The notes under the pieces were generated by a model. The model made no database searches. It saw nothing but the letters and a program-made list of their open reading frames with translations, and was not told the DNA's origin. The translations under genes were made by a program, and so were the position numbers. From Prevotellaceae bacterium (GTDB lineage Bacteria > Bacteroidota > Bacteroidia > Bacteroidales > UBA932): 54,255 bases of DNA. Positions 1 through 7,763 of this stretch are shown here, in pieces; the first letter of the stretch is position 1; each line of letters starts with the position of its first letter. The stretch covers positions 1-54,255 of the forward strand of contig JAIRZQ010000183.1 of NCBI GenBank assembly GCA_031267135.1, read 5' to 3'.

Positions 1-457
1 ATTGATGAATGTCAATTTTTATATTGTTTTGTATTTCAAATTCTGAAAGCAGATTGCACAATGCTCTAAACTGGTATATGCGCGATTGTGAGTATTTTTT
101 ACGCGACAGGAATATCTTAAATAAATTTTGTATTGTATCCGCTTCGGGAATTTCGTTTGCAAGAAGCCTGTTTATCTCAGCGGTTAATGATTTTGATGTT
201 GGATTTTTAAGATTGGAATATGCTTTTAATATCAAATTTTTCCTTTCAAAAATTGCAGTATTAATTTCAATTCTTTTTTGCGTATCAAAAGTTATTCGGG
301 AACTTATGCCCTGTTCTTTTTTATTCCACAGTTTGGCGTTTACTTTGATTTCCGAAGTGCAATAAAGTTTGGGCTTATTTCTGCCCTGCGACACGCTGAA
401 CCTGACGTTTGTCATTTCGCTTTTTGATGCTTTGATAAAAGGAGTTACGGATGCCAT
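1..457 (-). CDS. Tyrosine recombinase (phage-type integrase), N-terminal part, cut by the window edge
   Basis: Reading the minus strand from an ATG at 457 gives 152 codons that stay open to the left edge. The protein starts MASVTPFIKASKSEM and has the N-terminal layout of Bacteroidota tyrosine recombinases: an arm-type DNA-binding beta region (KLYCTSEIKVNAKLWNKKEQ, residues about 31-50), then a helical SAM-like core-binding region (KIFLSRKKYSQSRIYQFRA, about 116-134). The catalytic domain with the R-H-R-Y residues would lie outside the window, so activity cannot be judged. The gene starts 171 bases from the 3' end of a tRNA-Leu gene and points away from it, the usual place for an integrase that uses the tRNA 3' end as its attachment site. 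I infer that it is the end gene of an integrated element extending left. Family call is from motif recognition only. Confidence 0.8.
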   Translation of the reverse strand, partial: MASVTPFIKASKSEMTNVRFSVSQGRNKPKLYCTSEIKVNAKLWNKKEQGISSRITFDTQKRIEINTAIFERKNLILKAYSNLKNPTSKSLTAEINRLLANEIPEADTIQNLFKIFLSRKKYSQSRIYQFRALCNLLSEFEIQNNIKIDIHQ

Positions 458-627
458 AATCTTTTTTCGACAAAGGTAGAAAATATTCCGCACAAATTCC
501 GCACAACTTTGAAAATGATTGAAAATATTTGAAAACAGATTGAAGTTTCTTTTGTCGTAACCGCCTGAAAAACAGAAAAACGTCGCTAAACGTTTTCATT
601 CTATTTTCATTCTTTTTCAATACTTTG

Positions 628-711
628 TGCCCAGGACAAGACTCGAACTTGCACACCTCAATCGGCGCCACCCCCTCAAAGTGGTGTGTCTACCAATTCC
701 ACCACCTGGGC
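628..711 (-). tRNA. tRNA-Leu(GAG)
   Basis: The minus strand folds into a full class II tRNA. The acceptor stem pairs GCCCAGG (5' end at 711) with CCTGGGC (629-635), with discriminator A at 628. The D-loop contains TGGTGGAATTGGTAGAC. The anticodon stem CCACT/GGTGG closes a TTGAGGG loop, giving anticodon GAG. There is a long variable arm, as expected for Leu, and a T-arm with GTTCGAGTC. The 3' CCA is not encoded. The 3' end faces the recombinase gene at 1-457. Confidence 0.97.
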
Positions 712-896
712 ATTTTGAAGTTGCAAAGGTATAATATTTTATTGACTTAACACAAAATTTTATGAAAACTTTATACCATCAAGTATTCAATGCAATTTTT
801 TGTTAACAACAGTTACGTATTTGTCTTTATATTAATTCTAACATGAGTGAAGAATAATTTATACGGACACACATGTAAAATTGAAACTTAAAAATA

Positions 897-932
897 ATGA
901 AAGAAGCTGACCAAAAGGTCAACTTCTTTCAT
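897..932 (-). terminator. Rho-independent terminator of the cytochrome bd operon
   Basis: A ten-base stem (ATGAAAGAAG/CTTCTTTCAT) extended by TGACC/GGTCA around an AAAA loop lies 25 bases past the cydB stop codon. On the minus strand it is followed by TATTTTT. Confidence 0.8.
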
Positions 933-957
933 ATTATAACGATTTAAATTTCTTAAA

Positions 958-2109
958 TCAATAAGTATGTTCGTTTTCTTCCATTTCTTTACTCGTAATC
1001 TTATGTATGTCGAGCGCACGCCATGCATACACAATATAAGCCAGTACCAGAGGAATAAGGATTGAAACATACGCCATGGTTTTCAATGTAAATAAACTTG
1101 ACGAACTGTTACTGATGGTCAATGAACTTTGCGTGTCTGACAACGAAGGATAATATGCAGTATTGTTCCATCCTGCGCAAAGCAGCAATGCCAATACGGT
1201 CAATACAGTTCCTGTTCCTGCAAACCAAATGCCTTTTTTCCATGTTTGTGATAATATTGTTTTACCTATTCCGAATAATACGCCCACAACACCAACCAGC
1301 AGTACAGCAAGCACCACCGGCATTTGCAGAAAGTTGTGCAAATACTTGCATGGAACTTTTGATACTATACTTGTTTGCGGATCCACTGCAAATCCTTCCT
1401 GTATTAACAGATGAACAAAGAATGTAAGGAAAAATACAAGGAATAATACTGTTTCAATCAGCAGTTGTTTGCGTGATTTTTTCCTGATTTCATCATCGTT
1501 AATATTGTTTATAAAATAAAGTAAAGCCAATACGCGCGACAGGAAGAATACAGCCAGCCCGAGCAATACATTCCATATTACGAATGCAGCTTCGAGTCCG
1601 TGCCATGAGGTTTTCCATGACGAAATTACAGGATTAGCCAAATCTGTAAGGTTTTGTTTTTCCACAATAAAGTTTGCTCCGTTGAAAAACGTTCCTACGG
1701 CTGCGCCCAGTAATACAGGTCCTAAAATGCCGTTTATTACGAGGAATATCTGATACGTTTTCTTTCCCAATAAATTTCCGTGTTTTGCCTGATATTCGTA
1801 TGATACGGCTTGCAGCACAAAGCACAGCAGTATTAAAATCCAAACCCAGTAAGCGCCTCCGAAACTTGTAGAGTAAAACAGCGGGAACGAAGCAAAGAAT
1901 GCTCCTCCGAAAGTAACCAAAGTTGTAAATGTAAATTCCCATTTACGACCTGTAGAGTTCAACAGCATTTTTTGCTGTGTCTGATTTTTGCCTATAGTGA
2001 AAAGCAATGACTGTCCGCCCTGTACAAACAGCAGAAACACCAGTAATGCTCCTAACAAAGATACTAAAAGCCACCAGTAATGTTGTAAGAATATGTATGT
2101 TGCATCCAT
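958..2109 (-). CDS. cydB: Cytochrome bd ubiquinol oxidase subunit II
   Basis: The 383-residue protein is the CydB subunit of the bd-type quinol oxidase, which passes electrons from quinol to oxygen at very low oxygen without pumping protons. It is almost entirely hydrophobic helices, beginning with one at about residues 12-30 (WWLLVSLLGALLVFLLF), and has typical CydB length. It is immediately downstream of cydA (13-base gap) in the same orientation, and a strong terminator follows it, so it is the last gene of the operon. CydB carries no haem ligands; identification rests on the membrane topology, N-terminal sequence and position. In an otherwise anaerobic lineage this oxidase usually supports oxygen removal and nanaerobic growth. 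Confidence 0.95.
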   Translation of the reverse strand: MDATYIFLQHYWWLLVSLLGALLVFLLFVQGGQSLLFTIGKNQTQQKMLLNSTGRKWEFTFTTLVTFGGAFFASFPLFYSTSFGGAYWVWILILLCFVLQAVSYEYQAKHGNLLGKKTYQIFLVINGILGPVLLGAAVGTFFNGANFIVEKQNLTDLANPVISSWKTSWHGLEAAFVIWNVLLGLAVFFLSRVLALLYFINNINDDEIRKKSRKQLLIETVLFLVFFLTFFVHLLIQEGFAVDPQTSIVSKVPCKYLHNFLQMPVVLAVLLVGVVGVLFGIGKTILSQTWKKGIWFAGTGTVLTVLALLLCAGWNNTAYYPSLSDTQSSLTISNSSSSLFTLKTMAYVSILIPLVLAYIVYAWRALDIHKITSKEMEENEHTY

Positions 2110-2122
2110 AACTGTTTAATTT

Positions 2123-3829
2123 TTATTGTTCATTAATTTGAGGTCCTTTTTTTATTGCGCTCGTAAGTATTTTCAATTCGGCAATAAGCAAAATTGTAAA
2201 TAATGCAAGGAAAATAAAGAATGTCAATTGCACCGATGATGTCGATAATTTTGATATGGCAGCCGATGTCGGTAAAATATCCTGAATCGCCCACGGTTGC
2301 CGTCCTACTTCGGCAACTACCCAGCCTGCCTGTCCTGCAAAGATCGCAAGGAAAATAGAAATCAAGCATGTCCATTGTAACCAGCGTTTGGTTTCAAATT
2401 TGTTTTTATACGACAAATACGTTGCAAGCGCAAACAGCAGGAGTAAAAATCCGCCGAGTATAACCATCACCCTGAACGCATAGAATGTAAGACTTAAAGG
2501 CGGAATCAAATCTTTTGGCTCTTTAATGTATCCGTAGCCGAAATAGTCAAAATTGTCATCCAGCTGCTTTCGTGAATTTACAATTTTAGTTTGAATTTCC
2601 GCTGTTTTGCCGGAAAACAGTTCATCAGCTGTCAATGCCTGTGAAGTTGCTCCGGTGTCATCGGATACTGTTTCCGCATAATTTTCAATTTCGGCAGCCA
2701 GTACAATCTTTATACTGTCGGCTTTGTTTGCGTACAGTGCGCTGTCGGCTTTTGCCTTTTTATATTCGGATAAAGCATCAATGGCAAGTTTTCCTCGTGC
2801 TATTTTTTCTTCAGCCGACAAGGCTATAGCGCCGTCAGGCTGTTTATAACCACCTTCGAGTATGTTCTTAATTCCCGGCACATATTCGTTGAATTTTCCA
2901 AAAGCGAGATATGACAGCAATTTCGGTATGGGAACATCTATTTTGAATAAAAACGCTTTTTCATTATCGTTATATTCTTTTTTACTCGGATTTAATATTC
3001 CTATTCCAACTAAATTTACACCATTGTCGCCTTCATACAGTCCTTCCATTGCCGCAAGCTTCATTGGTTGTCTTTTTGCAACCTGTGAAGCAGAGCCATC
3101 GCCTGTCCATATTGACAACAGGCATGCTATCAAGCCAAATACAACAGCTACTTTAATACTTGACAATGCAAATTTTATTTCGCGTTTTCTCAACAAATAC
3201 CAGCTGGATATGCCTGCAACAAACATTGCGCCTATTATCCATCCTGATAATACGGTATGGAAAAATTTATTGATTGCAACGGGTGAAAATGCTACCGCCC
3301 AAAAACTTTCCATCTCATTTCTGACAGTGTCGGGATTGAAGCCCATTCCTGTCGGATATTGCATCCAGCCGTTGGCAACCAGTATCCAAAACGCTGAAAT
3401 TGTTGCGCCCAAAATGGTCAGCCAGGTTGAAGCAAGATGAAAGCCCTTGCTTACCTTGTTCCACCCAAAGAACATCACCGCAATAAACGTTGCTTCCATA
3501 AAGAATGCAACAACGCCTTCGATTGCAAGAGGAGCGCCAAAAATGTCGCCTACAAACCAACTGTAATTCGACCAGTTGGTACCAAATTCAAATTCGAGAA
3601 TCAATCCTGTTGCTACGCCTATGGCAAAATTAATTCCGAACAGTTTCATCCAAAACTTGGCGGTTTTTTTCCAAAACTCATCGCCTGTCTTGTAATAAAT
3701 AGTTTCCATAACAGCCTGAACGATGCCAAGCCCCAATGTCAATGGCACAAAAAGCCAATGATAAAAAGCCGTTAGAGCAAACTGTGCTCTCGACCAATCA
3801 ATAAGAGAAATGTCAATTTCTGCGATCAT
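2123..3829 (-). CDS. cydA: Cytochrome bd ubiquinol oxidase subunit I
   Basis: This 568-residue protein is the catalytic haem subunit of cytochrome bd. Conserved features are visible: the N-terminal motif FALTAFYHWLFVPLTLGLG with haem ligand His24, the EFGTNWSNYSWFVGDIFG segment, the His of NKFFHTVLSGW, the Met of TFYAFRVMV, and the quinol-site motif GWVVAEVGRQPW near the C-terminus. Between about residues 285 and 430 there is a long hydrophilic stretch rich in Ala, Lys, Glu and Asp, as in the longer Bacteroidota form of CydA. That stretch sits where the quinol-binding Q-loop would be. The gene lies between the small DUF4492 gene (20-base gap) and cydB. Confidence 0.97.
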   Translation of the reverse strand: MIAEIDISLIDWSRAQFALTAFYHWLFVPLTLGLGIVQAVMETIYYKTGDEFWKKTAKFWMKLFGINFAIGVATGLILEFEFGTNWSNYSWFVGDIFGAPLAIEGVVAFFMEATFIAVMFFGWNKVSKGFHLASTWLTILGATISAFWILVANGWMQYPTGMGFNPDTVRNEMESFWAVAFSPVAINKFFHTVLSGWIIGAMFVAGISSWYLLRKREIKFALSSIKVAVVFGLIACLLSIWTGDGSASQVAKRQPMKLAAMEGLYEGDNGVNLVGIGILNPSKKEYNDNEKAFLFKIDVPIPKLLSYLAFGKFNEYVPGIKNILEGGYKQPDGAIALSAEEKIARGKLAIDALSEYKKAKADSALYANKADSIKIVLAAEIENYAETVSDDTGATSQALTADELFSGKTAEIQTKIVNSRKQLDDNFDYFGYGYIKEPKDLIPPLSLTFYAFRVMVILGGFLLLLFALATYLSYKNKFETKRWLQWTCLISIFLAIFAGQAGWVVAEVGRQPWAIQDILPTSAAISKLSTSSVQLTFFIFLALFTILLIAELKILTSAIKKGPQINEQ

Positions 3830-3849
3830 AATACAAAAAGTTTTAAAGA

Positions 3850-4068
3850 TTATTTAGCACGTTGAATTAGTTCATTTGATACGTATTTCTGTTTCTCGGC
3901 AGCATTGTCAAACTTTCCGAGATAGCTGGGGAAGAAAAAAAATTTCAGGAAAACAAACATTACAAATAACTTGACCAAAATGATCAGCCAAAGCGTTTTT
4001 CCTATTGTCATGCTTCTAAATCCTTCCACATAGAAAGATAATATTCGTTTTAGTACAGATGTTTTCAT
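3850..4068 (-). CDS. DUF4492 small membrane protein, first gene of the cyd operon
   Basis: A 72-residue protein with one hydrophobic helix (LWLIILVKLFVMFVFLKFFF, about residues 24-43) preceded by a basic, amphipathic stretch. It matches the DUF4492 family, which in Bacteroidota and some Epsilonproteobacteria sits directly before cydA; a role as an accessory subunit or assembly factor, like CydX, is inference. I place the start at the ATG at 4068. The frame could extend to 4110 from a non-ATG codon, but that would begin inside the -7 promoter box at 4108-4115. Confidence 0.85.
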   Translation of the reverse strand: MKTSVLKRILSFYVEGFRSMTIGKTLWLIILVKLFVMFVFLKFFFFPSYLGKFDNAAEKQKYVSNELIQRAK

Positions 4069-4107
4069 CTTACAGGGATTTTTACATTTTACAAGATAAA
4101 TATCATA

Positions 4108-4115
4108 CAAATATA
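4108..4115 (-). promoter_or_regulatory. -7 promoter box of the cyd operon
   Basis: The minus strand reads TATATTTG, a match to the Bacteroidota -7 consensus TAnnTTTG, 40 bases before the DUF4492 start codon. Confidence 0.6.
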
Positions 4116-4528
4116 AAATATTTTTTGATATTACCCAAATTTTTTTAAAAAAATAATGAAATTTTTAATACTTTCTTTATAATTGCTCAATATAAATACC
4201 TTGCGATTATAAATTAAGATACTTTTTGCCATTGAAAGCATATATCAGTCTATTGAATTTTAACATTAATATTCAAAATTACGTTCAGAATTATCGGGTA
4301 AAAAGGCTGTTTTGAACGTCATCGTTTCGTAATTAACAGTAATTGATGTAAAGAATATTAAATTTACGAAGCAGGCTCATACATTCTATAATAAAATATT
4401 TCTCAAATATAGATGAATTCTTTGCATTGCATACAGGCAAATAAAAACTTTTATGTATTTTTGTAAAATACTTTTATGCAGGCAAAAGCACTATTAATTT
4501 CAATAATAATTACCGAATATCAGATAAA
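4116..4528. other. Divergent intergenic region
   Basis: About 410 AT-rich bases between the leftward cyd operon and the rightward FAD-dehydrogenase gene. It holds promoter elements at both ends. I see no ORF, repeat or strong hairpin inside it. Confidence 0.6.
4456..4463 (+). promoter_or_regulatory. -7 promoter box of the FAD-dependent dehydrogenase gene
   Basis: TATTTTTG matches TAnnTTTG and lies 65 bases before the start codon at 4529. Confidence 0.5.
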
Positions 4529-6082
4529 ATGCAATATAAAATACAAATAAAAGTTTCGCCGCAAGAGGCAGGCAACAGCGAGATTATTAAAACGATTGCG
4601 GCGCGAAAACTGAAAACCGCAACAGCCGGAATAACATGCGTCCGCATCGAGCGCAAATCAATAGATGCACGCTCCCGTGAACCTAAAATAAACTTGTCGC
4701 TGAATGTCTTTTGCGGCGAAATACCAACTTCGCTGAAAGCAAATTTCAATTATCAAAACGTAACAGGTAAGCCCGAAGTTTTGATTATAGGTTCAGGTCC
4801 TGCAGGACTTTTTGCTTCGCTTCGCTTAATAGAACTGGGATTGAAGCCTGTAATTCTCGAACGCGGTAAAAATGTCAGTGAACGCAAAAAAGACATTGCA
4901 ACAATGATTCGCAACAAAACCATAAACGCCGAGTCGAACTATTGCTATGGAGAAGGCGGAGCGGGAACGTTTTCGGATGGAAAGTTATATACTCGTTCCG
5001 GCAAGCGCGGTAATGTATTTGGAATACTGCAACGTTTTCATTTTCATGGAGCGCAGGACGAAATCCTTTACGAATCGCATCCTCACATAGGCACGGACAG
5101 GCTGCCTGAAATTGTAAAAAACATGAGCAGGACGATTATTGAATGTGGCGGCGAAATTTATTTCGACAATAAGGTTGATGATATAATCATATCGAATAAA
5201 AAAGTATCGGGAGTGAAATGTGCAAACGGAAATGTTTATACTGCAAATACAGTAGTACTTGCAACGGGACATTCGGCTCGCGACATATACGAACTGCTGA
5301 GCAGAAAAAACATAAAAATCGAAGCTAAAAACTTTGCTGTCGGCGTGCGTGTCGAACATCCTCAACCACTGATAGATACGATACAGTATCATTGCAAAAC
5401 GCGGGGAGAATTTTTGCCCGCGGCAAGCTATTCGTTGACGGCGCAGACATGCGGACGCGGCGTATATTCGTTTTGCATGTGTCCGGGAGGATATATTGTT
5501 CCATCGTCAACATCTGACCATGAAATAGTTGTAAATGGAATGTCGTCGTCGCGCCGGCATACTGAATTTGCAAATTCGGGAATTGTTGTCGAAACTCGAA
5601 TCGAAGATTTGAAGCAATTTGAACAATATAAAAATCTTTGCGGATTGAAATTTCAACAGCAAATCGAAAAAGCGGCATTTGAAAACGGCGGCGACGGGCA
5701 AATCGCTCCTGCACAGCGCTTAATGGATTTTGTAAACTCGAAATATTCATCCACTTTACCCGACAGTTCGTATCTTATCGGATTGAAAACTTCGGCTCTG
5801 CATGAATGGCTGCCCGATGCCGTTGTCAAACGTTTGCAGGAAGCGTTCAGGATTTTTGATAAAAAAATGCGAGGATTCCTCACCGGCGAAGCATTATTAA
5901 CCGGCGTTGAATCACGCTCATCTTCGCCCGTTCGCATTCCGCGCAACGAAAACATGCAGCATGTCGATATCGAAGGATTGTATGTTTGCGGCGAAGGAGC
6001 AGGATACGCAGGAGGAATAACATCGTCGGCAATGGATGGAGAAAAGTGCGCAGAAAAAATTGCCGAAAGCCTGCAAAATTAA
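4529..6082 (+). CDS. FAD-dependent dehydrogenase (COG2509-type NAD(P)/FAD oxidoreductase)
   Basis: A 517-residue flavoprotein. Residues 1-75 form a small N-terminal domain of the kind that precedes the flavin fold in this family. A dinucleotide-binding motif VLIIGSGPAGLFASLRL follows at about 84-100, then the acidic end of the second strand (VILERG). YGEGGAGTFSDGKLYTRSGK (from about residue 139) is a signature of this family of uncharacterised dehydrogenases. The C-terminal GLYVCGEGAGYAGGITSSAM is the second FAD contact. The substrate is not known. It is alone between two intergenic gaps with its own promoter. Confidence 0.85.
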   Translation: MQYKIQIKVSPQEAGNSEIIKTIAARKLKTATAGITCVRIERKSIDARSREPKINLSLNVFCGEIPTSLKANFNYQNVTGKPEVLIIGSGPAGLFASLRLIELGLKPVILERGKNVSERKKDIATMIRNKTINAESNYCYGEGGAGTFSDGKLYTRSGKRGNVFGILQRFHFHGAQDEILYESHPHIGTDRLPEIVKNMSRTIIECGGEIYFDNKVDDIIISNKKVSGVKCANGNVYTANTVVLATGHSARDIYELLSRKNIKIEAKNFAVGVRVEHPQPLIDTIQYHCKTRGEFLPAASYSLTAQTCGRGVYSFCMCPGGYIVPSSTSDHEIVVNGMSSSRRHTEFANSGIVVETRIEDLKQFEQYKNLCGLKFQQQIEKAAFENGGDGQIAPAQRLMDFVNSKYSSTLPDSSYLIGLKTSALHEWLPDAVVKRLQEAFRIFDKKMRGFLTGEALLTGVESRSSSPVRIPRNENMQHVDIEGLYVCGEGAGYAGGITSSAMDGEKCAEKIAESLQN

Positions 6083-6249
6083 TTATGTATTAAACAGTCA
6101 GCTACCGATTAAACAGTACTTTATGTGCAAAGGCATTTTTCTGTTTTTAACGAAACAGTTATTTGCTTTTTAATATTATTCTGTACAATATAATTATTGA
6201 TATTCCAATTGTTGGGAAAGATGGCAGCTTATTTGGCTCAAATTCAAAA

Positions 6250-6257
6250 TATTTTTG
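6250..6257 (+). promoter_or_regulatory. -7 promoter box of the cobalamin adenosyltransferase gene
   Basis: TATTTTTG matches TAnnTTTG and ends 25 bases before the ATG at 6283. Confidence 0.55.
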
Positions 6258-6282
6258 TAAGTTTGTGAAAAAATAAATTACT

Positions 6283-6825
6283 ATGAAAGTTTATACGAAA
6301 ACAGGGGACGGAGGAACAACCTCTTTAATCGGCGGCACGCGGGTTCCCAAGTTCGATATTCGAGTCGAAGCGTATGGAACGGTTGATGAACTGATTTCAT
6401 ATATTGGACTGATTCGGTCGCAAAAAATTGATTTGCGCATCATTGAAATCCTGCATCAGATTCAAATCAAATTAATGGATATTGCAGCGATTATTGCAAG
6501 CGACGAAAAAGCAAAAAAAACTCGACAGGTTACTGTTGAAGACATTAATATCATCGAAAATGAAATCGACAGATACGATGCGGAACTCGAACCTCTCAAA
6601 TATTTTGTACTTCCGGGCGGGCACAGCATTCCCGCTTTCTGTCATATTACTCGATGCATTTGCCGCAGAGCGGAACGCATGATTTTGCGGGTTCACAGCG
6701 AAAATCCGATTTCTCAAAATGTACTGACATACATAAATCGCTTATCCGACTATTTTTTCGTTCTCGCACGAAAACTGCATAAAAATCTTGATGTTCAAGA
6801 GCTTTTTTGGATTACCGATAAATAA
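6283..6825 (+). CDS. Cob(I)alamin adenosyltransferase, PduO type
   Basis: The 180-residue enzyme transfers the adenosyl group of ATP to cob(I)alamin to make coenzyme B12. The N-terminal ATP-binding motif KVYTKTGDGGTTSLIGG is complete, followed by the YGTVDELISYIGL segment. The C-terminal half contains the conserved RCICRRAERMILR helix and YINRLSDYFFVLAR. Length and motifs match the PduO/MMAB class, not CobA or EutT. No B12 biosynthesis genes adjoin it, so a salvage or cofactor-maintenance role, for example for methylmalonyl-CoA mutase, is inferred. Confidence 0.95.
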   Translation: MKVYTKTGDGGTTSLIGGTRVPKFDIRVEAYGTVDELISYIGLIRSQKIDLRIIEILHQIQIKLMDIAAIIASDEKAKKTRQVTVEDINIIENEIDRYDAELEPLKYFVLPGGHSIPAFCHITRCICRRAERMILRVHSENPISQNVLTYINRLSDYFFVLARKLHKNLDVQELFWITDK

Positions 6826-6959
6826 ATATTAACAATTTTATAAATCAATGTTTGTAAAAATTTCATTAAACATGTTGTTTTAATCAAAATTATTTATATT
6901 TTCGCATCCTTAAAACAGGATGTTGAATTGTTAATTAATTGATTATTAAATTTTATATT

Positions 6960-7181
6960 ATGTACTGGACATTAGAACTTGCTTCAAAATTAGAAGATGC
7001 GCCCTGGCCGGCGACCAAGGAAGAATTAATCGATTACGCTGTACGCTCCGGCGCTCCGCTGGAAGTTGTTGAAAATCTTCAAGAATTGGAAGATGATGGA
7101 GAAATTTATGAAAACATCGATGACATTTGGCCGGATTATCCGAGCAAAGATGATTTCTTTTTTAATGAAGATGAATATTAA
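6960..7181 (+). CDS. DUF2795 domain protein
   Basis: A 73-residue acidic protein, MYWTLELASKLEDAPWPATK onward, matching the DUF2795 family, which is strongly conserved in Bacteroidota. The order is hydrophobic helix, a WPATKEELIDYA turn-helix, then a highly acidic tail ending NEDEY. It has no catalytic motif and its function is unknown. The start at 6960 is the conserved MYWT; an in-frame extension to 6939 has no ATG and lies in AT-rich leader. Confidence 0.85.
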   Translation: MYWTLELASKLEDAPWPATKEELIDYAVRSGAPLEVVENLQELEDDGEIYENIDDIWPDYPSKDDFFFNEDEY

Positions 7182-7204
7182 CGCAAAAAATTACTGTAGA
7201 GATG

Positions 7205-7224
7205 GAAGACCTGTCAGGGTCTTC
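7205..7224. terminator. Hairpin after the DUF2795 gene
   Basis: GAAGACC/GGTCTTC forms a seven-base stem with a six-base loop, 24 bases after the stop codon. The downstream T-run is weak (TGTCTTATT), so termination is only probable. Confidence 0.45.
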
Positions 7225-7265
7225 TGTCTTATTATATATAAACAATATATGCAATAAATATTGAC

Positions 7266-7616
7266 ATGCATACAATAGAACTCGAAAATATGGAATTTTT
7301 TGCTCATCACGGTTGCTTTGATGAAGAGCAAATTACAGGAAATAAGTTTATTGTCAGTCTGAAAATCATTACCGACGAATCGCTGTCGGAAATCACAGAT
7401 AATATTGATGATGCCGTCAACTATCAAATCATATACAATATTGTTTGCAGAGAAATGAAACAGACATCGCATCTGCTCGAAAATGTTTGCAGACGCATAA
7501 TTGACGCCATTTGTACGGAAACAGAAAACATAAATAACATAACCGTAAAAATCAGCAAACAAAATCCTCCAATGGGCGGAAAAACAGGCTGTGCAAGCGT
7601 TACAATGCAGCGATAG
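7266..7616 (+). CDS. folB: Dihydroneopterin aldolase
   Basis: A 116-residue protein of the FolB family, which splits 7,8-dihydroneopterin to 6-hydroxymethyl-dihydropterin and glycolaldehyde in folate synthesis. It shows the family start (IELENMEFFAHHGCFDEEQ), with the pterin-anchoring region near the N-terminus, and the C-terminal KISKQNPPMGG containing the catalytic Lys. Length is normal. No other folate gene is adjacent. Confidence 0.93.
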   Translation: MHTIELENMEFFAHHGCFDEEQITGNKFIVSLKIITDESLSEITDNIDDAVNYQIIYNIVCREMKQTSHLLENVCRRIIDAICTETENINNITVKISKQNPPMGGKTGCASVTMQR

Positions 7617-7739
7617 ACTGCAAAAACACGAGTGCATAATATTAAAGCAGTATTTACAGGTTTTCATTATTTTAAATTTGGAATCTTACAATTCACGGAT
7701 ACCCTGCTAAATGTAGCTTTTTATTCCAAACTTTATATT

Positions 7740-7747
7740 TACTTTTG
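7740..7747 (+). promoter_or_regulatory. -7 promoter box of tgt
   Basis: TACTTTTG matches TAnnTTTG and ends 16 bases before the ATG at 7764, so the leader is short. Confidence 0.6.
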
Positions 7748-7763
7748 CAGCATAAAATAAAAT

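Noticed and set aside
9-365. A plus-strand open frame of 118 codons at the left edge
   Set aside because: It is antisense to the recombinase start, whose minus-strand frame has clear family features.
375-671. A minus-strand open frame that runs through the tRNA
   Set aside because: Its first codons lie inside tRNA-Leu and the rest overlaps the recombinase 5' end in another frame; the protein has no recognisable features.
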